Shown here piece after piece: positions 9,480 to 18,491 of a stretch of DNA of 64,000 nt (positions are counted from its first letter, which is position 1; the number at the start of each line of letters is the position of its first letter). The notes under the pieces are model-generated. The model was given only the letters and a program-made list of their open reading frames with translations, had not been told where the DNA came from and searched no databases. The stretch is from assembly GCA_018715125.1 (NCBI GenBank), contig DVMF01000001.1, positions 1 through 64,000 of the forward strand. Reading direction: 5' to 3'. The DNA comes from Candidatus Coprousia avicola. GTDB taxonomy: Bacteria; Actinomycetota; Coriobacteriia; Coriobacteriales; Coriobacteriaceae. Position numbers and translations under genes: made by a program.

Positions 9480-10865
9480 TTGCCTAAACGTCGAACCTCC
9501 TACTCAGCGCCCCGGCCCACCATGCGCACCGGCAAGGGCGGCTACCAGCTGCCCCGCGGCCGCGCGCGCTCGCAGCGGCGTCCGGGGGCTACCTACCTCA
9601 ATCACTCCCAGGGATTTGGCCGCCGGCGCCAGGGTTTCCGTGCGGGCGGCCCCAACACGCGCAAGCCCTATGCGATTTTGGCGGTCGGCTGCGCGTTCCT
9701 CTTTTTTGTGGCGAGCATCATCTGGTACCTCAACCGCTCGGTGGAGATCACCTATAACGATGAGCCGACGAGTGTGCGCATCAACTCCTCCATCACGCAG
9801 TTTATCGAGGACAACGAGCTTTCCGATACCTACGATGCGGGCGATTTGCTCGCCGTGGACGACTCCGTGCTCGAGCGCGGGGGCGGCGCGCGCTATACCG
9901 TGACCCTGAACGGCGAGGAGGTTGCGGAGGACGCGTGGGGAACGACGCTCCTCACGGGCGGTGAGACGCTCGCGGTGGCTGATGGCGCCGACGTCTATGA
10001 GGAGCACGAGGTTCAGGCGACCGAGATCGCCCCCACCGTCACGATTGACGGCACCGGTGCCATCGAGTACGTCAAGACATGGGGTATACCCGGTCGCTCC
10101 GAGGTGTGGACGGGCAAGGTCTCGGGCATCACGGCCGATCGAGGCGTGGTTCAGGAGGTCGTCAACTGCGAGATCGCCCGCGCATCGGTCTATCCCGCCG
10201 ATAACAAGAAGGTCGTCGCGCTGACGTTTGACGAGGGGCCGAGCTCTGCTACGCAGGACATCTTGGCGGTGCTGGCCGAGAAGGGCGTGAGCGCGACGTT
10301 CTTTTTGGAGGGCGATGCCGTCGAAGCGAACCCCGCCGCGGCTAAAGCCATCGTTGACGCCGGTTGCGAAATTGGCTCCAACACCTATAGTGATACCGAT
10401 TTGACCACGCTTTCGGCAGATGAGGTGCGCAGCCAGATCACGCGCGGTGCCGACGTCATCGAGCAGGCGACGGGCAAGCGCACGAGCTTGGTGCGGGCGC
10501 CCTTCGCCTCGTTCTCACTCGAGAACTGGACGCAGGCGATGGATCTGGTGAGCGCGGTGGTCTCGTGGAACGTCGATTCCGGCGACTGGCTGCTGCCCGG
10601 TTCGAGCGAAGTGGCGAGCACCGTGGTGGATTCGGTGGGCACAGGCGACATCGTGCTTCTGACCGATAACGAGGCTACGGCAGGGCAGACCGCCGCAGCG
10701 GTCTCCGAGCTCGTGGACCGCCTGCTTGCCGGGGGATATGAGATCGTGCCGCTCTCCGAGCTCATCGCGACCGACGAGGATCTGAAGGACGCAATCGATC
10801 TGTCGCGGGTAACGATGCCCGAGAACGCCGTGCTGCCTACGCTTCCCGCCGAGACGGCAGAATAG
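9480..10865 (+). CDS. NodB-fold polysaccharide deacetylase paralog lacking canonical catalytic residues
   Basis: TM anchor; VVALTFDEGPSS...GCEIGSNTYSDTD...VRAPFASF...WNVDSGDW...VLLTDNE; aligns throughout with the next gene. Confidence 0.8.
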   Translation: MPKRRTSYSAPRPTMRTGKGGYQLPRGRARSQRRPGATYLNHSQGFGRRRQGFRAGGPNTRKPYAILAVGCAFLFFVASIIWYLNRSVEITYNDEPTSVRINSSITQFIEDNELSDTYDAGDLLAVDDSVLERGGGARYTVTLNGEEVAEDAWGTTLLTGGETLAVADGADVYEEHEVQATEIAPTVTIDGTGAIEYVKTWGIPGRSEVWTGKVSGITADRGVVQEVVNCEIARASVYPADNKKVVALTFDEGPSSATQDILAVLAEKGVSATFFLEGDAVEANPAAAKAIVDAGCEIGSNTYSDTDLTTLSADEVRSQITRGADVIEQATGKRTSLVRAPFASFSLENWTQAMDLVSAVVSWNVDSGDWLLPGSSEVASTVVDSVGTGDIVLLTDNEATAGQTAAAVSELVDRLLAGGYEIVPLSELIATDEDLKDAIDLSRVTMPENAVLPTLPAETAE

Positions 10866-10945
10866 CGGCGGCGGGCGCCTAGGGCCCGCGGCGCGCAGGC
10901 GGGCGAGCAGGCCGGTGCGCCGGCAGGGGCGAGGGAGGTTCGCGT

Positions 10946-12304
10946 ATGTCTCAGGGCGGCCGCACGGAGGAGCGGGGAAACGCTCGCATGCGACATGGCT
11001 ATCGGCAGGCACAGGGGGTCGTACCGGCGCATGCCACGCGCCGCAGGGACATCCCGGCGGGCGGGGGCCGTCTGAACAACGGTGAAGAGAGGCCGCCTCG
11101 CCCCCGCCGGCGGCGGACGAGCGCCGCCGTGGCGATCGTCGTCCTGTTCGTGCTGCTCGTTGCCGGGGCGGCGGTGGGCGGCTGGTACACGTTGCTGCGC
11201 GATGTGACGGTAACCGTCAACGGAGAGGCGGTTTCCGCTCGGGTGAACACGCCGCTCACGGCGCTGCTCTCTGACAACGACCGCTTTGGCGCGCAGCCGG
11301 GGCGCTTGCTGTCGGTTGCCGGCAACGTGCTCGATGAGCGGGGAGGGACCGATTGCACGGTAACGTATAACGGCGCCCCGCTCGCAGAGAGCGATTTTGC
11401 CGGCACGATGCTTGCGGAGGGCGACGAGCTGACGGTCGCGGACGGCTCCGATGTGGAGGAGCCGAGCCACGAGGAGGAGGCGCCGCTTCTGCCGGGCATC
11501 CAGAAGGAGGCCGGCGGAGCCATTCAGTTTGTGACGCAGTGGGGCCGCGCGGGCAAGAAGACCGTGCGTCTGGGCGAGCGCTCCGGCGAGACCGTCGACG
11601 TCGCCGTGATTGAGCCCGCAGCCGATATGGTGGTCTCCTCCATCAACCCGGCTCCGGCGGGCGGTAGCTACATCGCCCTTACCTTTGATGACGGGCCGAG
11701 CGTCTATACCCCGGATATCCTTGCGATCCTGAAGGAGAAGAAGGCTCCGGCAACGTTTTTCAACCTCGGCACCAGCGTGGCCAAAGATCCGGCGGGCGCG
11801 CAGGCTATCGTGGACGCGGGCTGCGAGCTCGCGAGCCACACCAACGCCCATCAGAACCTGCCTGCGCTCGACCGGGACAGCCTGCGTGCGGAGATTACCA
11901 CGGCAGCCGACACCCTCGAGCAGGCGACGGGCGTGCGCCCCGCGTTCATCCGCGCGCCGTACGGTGCCTTCACCGAGGTCGAATGGGCGCGAGCGGGCGA
12001 TGTGGTGGCGGCCAACGTGCTGTGGAACATCGACACCCGTGACTGGGAGCGCCCGGGGCCGGAGGCCATCACCCGCGCGGTGCTCGACAACGCCTACAAC
12101 GGCGCCATCGTCCTCATGCACGACGGCGGTGGCAACCGCGAGCAGGGTATCGAGGCGCTGCCGGGCATTATCGACGGCCTGAGGGAGCGCGGCTACACGC
12201 TCGTGACGGTGGGCGAGCTCATGAAGCTCGACGGTCGCGTGCCGCAGGAGGTTATCGACGGCGCCGTCGCCATGCCGGCTGACGCGGCGATGCCCGCCCT
12301 CTAG
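10946..12304 (+). CDS. Polysaccharide (peptidoglycan-type) deacetylase, canonical motifs
   Basis: IALTFDDGPSVYTPDILAIL...ELASHTNAHQNL...IRAPYGAF...WNIDTRDW...VLMHDGGG. Confidence 0.92.
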   Translation: MSQGGRTEERGNARMRHGYRQAQGVVPAHATRRRDIPAGGGRLNNGEERPPRPRRRRTSAAVAIVVLFVLLVAGAAVGGWYTLLRDVTVTVNGEAVSARVNTPLTALLSDNDRFGAQPGRLLSVAGNVLDERGGTDCTVTYNGAPLAESDFAGTMLAEGDELTVADGSDVEEPSHEEEAPLLPGIQKEAGGAIQFVTQWGRAGKKTVRLGERSGETVDVAVIEPAADMVVSSINPAPAGGSYIALTFDDGPSVYTPDILAILKEKKAPATFFNLGTSVAKDPAGAQAIVDAGCELASHTNAHQNLPALDRDSLRAEITTAADTLEQATGVRPAFIRAPYGAFTEVEWARAGDVVAANVLWNIDTRDWERPGPEAITRAVLDNAYNGAIVLMHDGGGNREQGIEALPGIIDGLRERGYTLVTVGELMKLDGRVPQEVIDGAVAMPADAAMPAL

Positions 12305-12341
12305 CGCGCGCTCAGGCGACCTCGACCGGCGTCGAACGTGG

Positions 12342-12450
12342 TATAGTAGCTAGGTTGTTGCAAGGGTTACGAGAAAGGCATCAGGTGAAATCCAAACCTC
12401 GACCGCATAGTCGCTAACCCCTGCGGGTGCTTCTTTTAGGGCGCGCGCAC
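12342..12450 (+). ncRNA. Candidate structured 5' leader RNA of the MgtE_N/CBS - NRAMP pair
   Basis: -10-like tatagt 12342-12347. gggtta 12364-12369 pairs taaccc 12415-12420 (extended by gca/tgc), enclosing gag/ctc (12371/12398) and gac/gtc (12401/12410). Then accc-ctgc-gggt followed by gcttctttta, mutually exclusive with the closing stem. Confidence 0.45.
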
Positions 12451-12583
12451 GGGGTGCCCACCCGCATCCGCCGCGCGGACCGACGTCTGCGGCGGAGTGC
12501 GCTCGTCGCTGCCATTGGGGCTATGATGCCCCGCGCCCCGCTGCGCCCACGTACCAGTGAGGCGGAGCCATAAAGGAGCTCCC

Positions 12584-14467
12584 ATGAACTACTTATCCGA
12601 GATGCTCAAACTCCCCGTCATCGATCAGGCGGGGGAGAAGCTCGGTGTCGTCAACGATCTCGGCATCGCAACCGGTGAGGTCTTTCCCCATATCACATCG
12701 CTGGCGTTTCAGGGCCCGGGCAAGACGCCGTTTATGATCAGCTGGCGCAAATACGTCGACCACGTGGACGAGACGGGCGTCTATCTCAAGGCCATAAGCA
12801 CCGACGTGCGCTTCTCCTACCTGCAGCCCGACGAGGTGCTGCTCGCGCGCGATATCCTCAACAAGCAGATCGTGGACACGCAGGGCATGAAGGTCGTGCG
12901 CGTCAACGACATCAAGCTGTCCGCCACGGGCGACAACCAGCTGCGCCTGCTCGGTGCCGAGGTGGGCGCCCGCGGCCTTCTGCGCTCGCTCCATCCGGCG
13001 CTCGAGCGCGTGGTCACCAAACTCGCCGGCTCGGTGGCCCACCCGCTCAAGGAGGACATCATCGCCTGGTCCTATATGGACCTGCTCGACCGTTCGACGC
13101 AAAACATCAAGCTGTCGGTCTCGCACAAGACGCTTGACGAGCTGCATCCCGCCGACATCGCCGACATCATCGAGCAGCTCGACCCGCGCCTGCGCACGCA
13201 GGTGTTTGCCCAGCTCGACACCGCGCAGGCAGCAGAGGCCATCGGCGAGATCGATGACGACGACCTCGCGGCAGAGGTGCTCGAGGGCATGAGCGACCGC
13301 GACGCGTCGAGCATGCTCGCCCTCATGGACCCCGACGACGCAGCCGCCCTCATCGAGGAACTCGATTACGAGAAGGCCGAGAAGCTCCTGCGCCTGATGG
13401 GCGTGAAGGAGGAGAAGGCGATCCGCAACCTGCTCGGTTACGAGGAGGACACGGCGGGCCGTATCATGACCTCCGAGTTTGTGGCGCTGCCGGCCACCGC
13501 GACCGTGGCCGACGCCGTCGAGGCGATCCGCGCGCTCGACGAGGACTTTGAGAGCGTGTACTACGTCTATACGCTCGACCCCGCCGGCGCGCTCACGGGC
13601 GTGCTCAGCCTGCGCGCGCTCATCGTTGCCGAGCGCGACGAGCGTCTTTCCGAGCTGGCGTATCGCGATGTGGTGTGGGTCGCTCCCGACCTCGATCAGG
13701 AGGACGTGGCGGACGAGATGACCAAGTACAACCTCGCCGCCATCCCCGTGTGCGACGAGGCGCGCCACATCTTGGGCATCGTCACCGTCGACGACGCCCT
13801 CGACGTCATCGCCGAGGAGCACGAGGAGGACCTGCAGATTGCCGGCGTGGGGGCGGCCGAGAGCGCTCCGGGCGAGCCCACGCACATCCTCTCGTGGTTC
13901 GCCCGGCATCAATATTGGATCTTGGTGTGGGCCATCGCCTCAGGTATCATCGCGGCGGCGCTGGGTTGGATGGGCGACCTCGAGCGGTACTTCATCTATC
14001 CCATGTGCGTCATGCCCGTCGTGCTCATCGCGGCGGCGCGCGTGATCTCGTATGTGCGCGGCTATTATCTGGAGCGTGACGAGCACGAGGGCGAGGAGCG
14101 GCCGTACCTCGGGTTCTTCCTGCAGACGACCGGTATCGGCATCGCGCTCGCCGCCGTCATCTACCTCTGCGGGCAGCTGGTGCTGGGGGCGGCCGTCCCC
14201 GAGGACGTGATGGCGCAGGCGGGGGACCGCGTCGAGCTCGCCGGTCAGCTGCTTGCGGCGGCGGCGCTCACGCGCTGCTTCATATGCGCGGCGGCGGTGA
14301 CGGCGTTCTCGTGCGCGACGTCGGTCGCCTACCTCAAGCTGCTCGCCTGGCGCGACGAGCACGATCGCAACACCTCGGGCACGGCTCTTTCCGTATCGGC
14401 GGTGCTCGTTGCCTGCGTGCTCTACTCCGTCGCCGCGACGCTTTCCGTCGTCGCCCTGGTGGCGTAA
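12584..14467 (+). CDS. MgtE N-domain + CBS domain membrane protein (C-terminal TM region not canonical MgtE)
   Basis: DELHPADIADIIEQLDPRLRTQVFAQLD...LLGYEEDTAGRIMTSEFVALP...; C-terminal TM region lacks the usual MgtE transport domain pattern. Confidence 0.8.
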   Translation: MNYLSEMLKLPVIDQAGEKLGVVNDLGIATGEVFPHITSLAFQGPGKTPFMISWRKYVDHVDETGVYLKAISTDVRFSYLQPDEVLLARDILNKQIVDTQGMKVVRVNDIKLSATGDNQLRLLGAEVGARGLLRSLHPALERVVTKLAGSVAHPLKEDIIAWSYMDLLDRSTQNIKLSVSHKTLDELHPADIADIIEQLDPRLRTQVFAQLDTAQAAEAIGEIDDDDLAAEVLEGMSDRDASSMLALMDPDDAAALIEELDYEKAEKLLRLMGVKEEKAIRNLLGYEEDTAGRIMTSEFVALPATATVADAVEAIRALDEDFESVYYVYTLDPAGALTGVLSLRALIVAERDERLSELAYRDVVWVAPDLDQEDVADEMTKYNLAAIPVCDEARHILGIVTVDDALDVIAEEHEEDLQIAGVGAAESAPGEPTHILSWFARHQYWILVWAIASGIIAAALGWMGDLERYFIYPMCVMPVVLIAAARVISYVRGYYLERDEHEGEERPYLGFFLQTTGIGIALAAVIYLCGQLVLGAAVPEDVMAQAGDRVELAGQLLAAAALTRCFICAAAVTAFSCATSVAYLKLLAWRDEHDRNTSGTALSVSAVLVACVLYSVAATLSVVALVA

Positions 14468-14479
14468 GCGGGGCGCCCG

Positions 14480-15721
14480 ATGGCACATCGCACGCAGCAG
14501 AAACTGACGCTCGCCGCCGTGCTCGGCGCCATGGGGCCGGGGCTTCTGGCGGCGCTCGCCGGAAACGACGCGGGCGGCATCGCCACCTATTCGAGCGCCG
14601 GTGCGTCTTTCGGTTACCAGACGCTCTGGATCCTGCCGATCATGGCGGTGCTTCTCATCGTGGTGCAGGAGACTGCGGCGCGCTGCGGCTGCGTAACGGG
14701 CAAGGGCTTCGCCTCGCTCATCCGCGAGAAGTTCGGCGTGCGCAAAAGCGCGCTCGCCATGGCGGCGCTGCTCATCGCCAACACGGCGGTTACCATCTCG
14801 GAGTTCGCGGGCCTTGCGAGCGGGCTTGCACTCTTCGGGGTGCCCAAGACCATCTCGGTGCCGCTGGTGGGCCTGGCGATCTGGCTGCTCACCATGTCGG
14901 GGAGCTTCCGCCGCATCGAGCGCATTCTGCTTGCGGTGAGCTGCGTGTTTGTGACCTATGTCATCGCGGCGTTCATGGTGGGGCCCGACTGGGGCGCCGT
15001 TGCCGCCTCGACGGTGATGCCGCAGCTCGTGGCGCGCCCCCAATACGTGTCGCTGCTGGTGGCGACGATCGGCACCACCATCGCGCCGTGGATGATCTTT
15101 CTCGCGCAGAACAACGTCGTCGATAAAAACGCCGACGAGGCCGATATCCCGCTGCAGCGGGTCGATACCGTCTCGGGCTCCGTCATCGCCTGCGCCATCG
15201 CGTGGTTCATCATCGTGACGACCGGATCGGTGCTGTTTCCCGCCGGCATCGAGGTGGCCGATGCCGCGGATGCGGCGCTGGCGCTCGAGCCCATCGTGGG
15301 CCCCTGGTCGACGGTGCTGTTCGCCGCCGGCCTGGTGGCGGCGAGCTTCTTGGCCGCCTGCGTGCTCCCCGGTGTGACGTCGAGCGCCATCTGCGAGGCC
15401 TTTGGATGGGAGCGCGGAGCCGATCGCAGTTGGGAGGAGGCGCCCGTCTATCGCGGCATCATCAGCGCCATCATCATGTTCTCGGCGCTGCTGGTGATTC
15501 TGCCCGGCGTCAACCTGTTTGAGATCATGATGTCCGCACAGGTCATCAACGGCGTGCTGCTGCCGGTGCTGCTCGTTTTCCTCGTGTTCATCGCGGGCGA
15601 CAAGATCATCATGGGCAACTACCGCAACGGTCGCGTGTGGAACGCCCTCACGTGGACGACCATCGCCCTCATCACCGTGCTCACCGTCATCATGTTCGCC
15701 CTGCAGATACTGGGGTTCTAG
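14480..15721 (+). CDS. NRAMP-family divalent metal transporter, NRMT-like (putative Mg2+)
   Basis: GPGLLAALAGNDAGGIATYSSAG in place of the DPGN motif, GTTIAPWMIFLAQN in place of the MPH motif; 11-TM-like hydrophobicity. Confidence 0.8.
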   Translation: MAHRTQQKLTLAAVLGAMGPGLLAALAGNDAGGIATYSSAGASFGYQTLWILPIMAVLLIVVQETAARCGCVTGKGFASLIREKFGVRKSALAMAALLIANTAVTISEFAGLASGLALFGVPKTISVPLVGLAIWLLTMSGSFRRIERILLAVSCVFVTYVIAAFMVGPDWGAVAASTVMPQLVARPQYVSLLVATIGTTIAPWMIFLAQNNVVDKNADEADIPLQRVDTVSGSVIACAIAWFIIVTTGSVLFPAGIEVADAADAALALEPIVGPWSTVLFAAGLVAASFLAACVLPGVTSSAICEAFGWERGADRSWEEAPVYRGIISAIIMFSALLVILPGVNLFEIMMSAQVINGVLLPVLLVFLVFIAGDKIIMGNYRNGRVWNALTWTTIALITVLTVIMFALQILGF

Positions 15722-15861
15722 GAGGGGCGCCTGCCCTATGCCTCGGGGCCACTTCACGGTTGATTGAGGTTCTGTCATTTCCGCTAACGTGGATGGCATA
15801 ACCGGTTTTGCGGACTAAAGTAGGAGGGTGTGTCACGAGAGAAACGGATCGAATCTTGCCC

Positions 15862-18120
15862 ATGACGCCCCCTTCTTCCGGTCGACCGCATCGCCGGCAG
15901 GTAACCCCACAGCGTCGCGCGGAGAGCGTGCGCGACACGCATGACGACCGCGCCGTCCCGACGCGCGCTGCGCGCAGTCGCCCGGGCGCACGCCGCGCGG
16001 CGGATGCGCGCGCGGAGGGGAGGCGCGCGCCTCGGGGGGAGCGCGCGGTATCCGTACAGAGTGGTTCCGAGCCCGTCCGTCAGCGCCGCATGCGCTATAT
16101 TCCCGCGCTCGACGGCATCAGGACGCTCGCCGTCATCGCCGTAGTGCTTTACCATCTCAATCTGCCGTGGGCGCAGGGCGGTCTTCTGGGCGTCACGATG
16201 TTCTTCGTGCTGTCCGGTTATCTCATCACGCGCCTGCTCCTAGCAGAATACGACCAGGCGCACCGCATCGACCTCAAGGATTTCTGGCTTCGCCGCGTGC
16301 GGCGCCTGGTGCCCGCCGTCGTGACCGTCGTGGTGGTGACGGCGCTGCTTTGCACGCTGTTCAACCACGTCATGCTTACCAAGATGCGGCCCGACATCGT
16401 GCCTTCGCTCCTCTTCTTCAACAACTGGTGGCAGATCTTCAACAACGTCTCGTACTTCAACGCGCTGGGCGACCCCTCGCCGCTCACCCACTTCTGGTCG
16501 CTCGCCATCGAGGAGCAGTTTTACCTCGTATGGCCGCCGCTGCTGTTCGCGGTGCTTCGCGTCGGTGCGCGCCGTCAGGCGGTGCGCCGCGTCGTGCTGG
16601 GGCTCGCCGTCGTCTCTGCCGCCGCCATGATGGTGCTGTATAACCCGGCGCTCGACCCAAGCCGCGTTTACTACGGAACCGATACGCGGGCGTTTGCGCT
16701 TCTTTTGGGCGCATGGCTCGCGTTTGTCCCCGAGCGCTCGATGGGCCCGGCCCATCTGCTGCGCCTGGTACGCCGGCAGGCCGCTCCGGCGGGCGGGGAC
16801 CCGGTCTGGCAGACCGACGCGATGGGTGCGGTGGGGCTCATCGGCCTTGCGCTCATCACGGTCTTCACCAACGGCTACACCTCCTTCCAGTACCAGGGAG
16901 GCATGCTGCTCACCACGCTTCTGACCATGATGGTCATCGCGGCGGCGGTGCAGGAGGGCGGCCTCGTTGCCCGAGCGCTGTCGCTGCCGCCGCTGGTATG
17001 GCTCGGCCAGCGTTCGTACAGCATCTATCTGTGGCACTATCCGCTCCTGCTCCTCATGAACCCCGTCGCCAACATCAACGAGACGCCGTGGTGGATGACC
17101 CTCATCCAGCTTGCCGTGGTGGTGGCCGCGGCCGAGCTTTCCTACCGTTTGGTGGAGACGCCGTTCAGAAAGGGCGCCCTGGGGGCCTTTGTGCGTCGCG
17201 TGCGCGCCGAGGGGGTGCGGCCGGCGGGCATTGTGCGGGCGTATCCGGTGCGCAGCGCGGTGGTCGGCCTTGTGTTTGCCGTGGCGCTCGGCGGGCTGGC
17301 GCTCGTGCCTCCCACCTCGGCGCTCTCCGCCGAGGGCGCCGCGCTGCTCGCCGACGGCGAGGCCTCGGTTGCCGATGATGCGGGTGCCGGCGGCGAGGCT
17401 GCGGGCGCGGGCGATGCGGGCGATGCGTCCGCGGGCGATACCGACGGCGCCGCCTCGGGCGAGGGCGCGGCGGCCGACGAGGGCGCGGCGCAAGCGGCCC
17501 CCGAACGCGATGCGAGCGGTTTTCCCGCGGGGTCCTACGACGTCCTCATGATCGGTGACTCGGTGTCGCTTCGCGCGGTCTCGGCCTTTGACGCCGCCTT
17601 CCCCCACGGCCACATCGATGCCGCCAAGAGCCGGCAGTTCACGGCCGGTGCGGAGGCATACGCAAGCTACGTGCAGCAAAATCTTGCGGGCAAGATCGCC
17701 GTGTTTGCCCTCGGCACCAACGGACTCGTGACCGACGAGGCCATCGACAGCCTCATGGCAACCGTCGGAGAGGACCGCATCGCCGTGTTCGTAAACACGC
17801 GGAGCCCCCAGCCGTGGGTGCAGGCAACCAACGATGCCCTCGCACGCGCCCCGCAGCGCTACGCCAACGCGCGCGTCATCGACTGGTTCGGCTATTCCGC
17901 GGGCCGCAACGACCTCTTCGACGGCGACGGCACGCATCTCTCTGAGTCGGGCGCGCAGGAATACGTCAATCTCATATACGAGAGCGTCAAGGCGGACCTG
18001 CCCCTGCATCCCGAGGACCATGCCAACGACCCGGCTGTGGTGGCCGTGCACAACGCCCTGAACCAGTCGGCGGCGGCGCTCGCGCCCCAGCCCCATGCGC
18101 TCGGCGCGGGCGACCGGTAG
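15862..18120 (+). CDS. Acyltransferase-3 / SGNH-hydrolase fusion (OatA-like O-acyltransferase)
   Basis: RYIPALDGIRTLAVIAVVLYHLNLPWAQGG...; C-terminal MIGDSVSLRAV and GDGTHLSESGAQEY SGNH motifs. Start codon uncertain. Confidence 0.85.
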   Translation: MTPPSSGRPHRRQVTPQRRAESVRDTHDDRAVPTRAARSRPGARRAADARAEGRRAPRGERAVSVQSGSEPVRQRRMRYIPALDGIRTLAVIAVVLYHLNLPWAQGGLLGVTMFFVLSGYLITRLLLAEYDQAHRIDLKDFWLRRVRRLVPAVVTVVVVTALLCTLFNHVMLTKMRPDIVPSLLFFNNWWQIFNNVSYFNALGDPSPLTHFWSLAIEEQFYLVWPPLLFAVLRVGARRQAVRRVVLGLAVVSAAAMMVLYNPALDPSRVYYGTDTRAFALLLGAWLAFVPERSMGPAHLLRLVRRQAAPAGGDPVWQTDAMGAVGLIGLALITVFTNGYTSFQYQGGMLLTTLLTMMVIAAAVQEGGLVARALSLPPLVWLGQRSYSIYLWHYPLLLLMNPVANINETPWWMTLIQLAVVVAAAELSYRLVETPFRKGALGAFVRRVRAEGVRPAGIVRAYPVRSAVVGLVFAVALGGLALVPPTSALSAEGAALLADGEASVADDAGAGGEAAGAGDAGDASAGDTDGAASGEGAAADEGAAQAAPERDASGFPAGSYDVLMIGDSVSLRAVSAFDAAFPHGHIDAAKSRQFTAGAEAYASYVQQNLAGKIAVFALGTNGLVTDEAIDSLMATVGEDRIAVFVNTRSPQPWVQATNDALARAPQRYANARVIDWFGYSAGRNDLFDGDGTHLSESGAQEYVNLIYESVKADLPLHPEDHANDPAVVAVHNALNQSAAALAPQPHALGAGDR

Positions 18121-18323
18121 CGCGACGCGCCGTCGCCATAGCGCAAGCGCCCCCTGCGTGCCGGGCGCACCGGCGGGGCAACATAACCGTAACATCTGCA
18201 ACAGAGTGGTAACACGCGCGCCCTGTGCGTTGACTCCATCAAACTAAAGCGGCATACTGACCAACGTCCTAACGAGACGTGCCGGAAATGCTCCGGCACC
18301 AACCGGTAAGAGGGTCATCTCAC

Positions 18324-18368
18324 ATGAACGTACGCCACCTATCCATTGCTATCGAGATTATCGCCTAG
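18324..18368 (+). CDS. Putative 14-aa leader peptide MNVRHLSIAIEIIA
   Basis: ATG...TAG directly followed by hairpin and terminator, upstream of cstA. Confidence 0.4.
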   Translation: MNVRHLSIAIEIIA

Positions 18369-18385
18369 CGCGGGCAGGTGCCATA

Positions 18386-18456
18386 CCGTCCCGCGCGCGT
18401 TCGCGGGACGGCTCGATACGGGGTCGTCGAACACATCGGCGGCCCCGTTTTTGTTT
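18386..18456 (+). terminator. Hairpin plus intrinsic terminator (possible attenuator) before cstA
   Basis: ccgtcccgcg/cgcgggacgg perfect 10-bp stem (18386-18395/18402-18411), then acgggg...ccccgt followed by tttttgttt. Confidence 0.6.
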
Positions 18457-18491
18457 ATGCCGAGGTCTGATCCAGAAGGGGGATTGTCAGA

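Noticed and set aside
12342-12450. M-box or cobalamin riboswitch assignment for the leader before the MgtE_N/CBS gene
   Set aside because: Some fragments (aaaggcatcaggtgaaatcc...gaccgcatag) are reminiscent of cobalamin/FMN cores, but required elements do not line up; kept only as an unassigned structured-leader candidate.
13940-15799. 619-aa minus-strand ORF opposite the NRAMP gene
   Set aside because: Shadow ORF of GC-rich coding DNA: Arg/His/Asp/Gly-rich low-complexity translation, and the opposite frame is a clear transporter.
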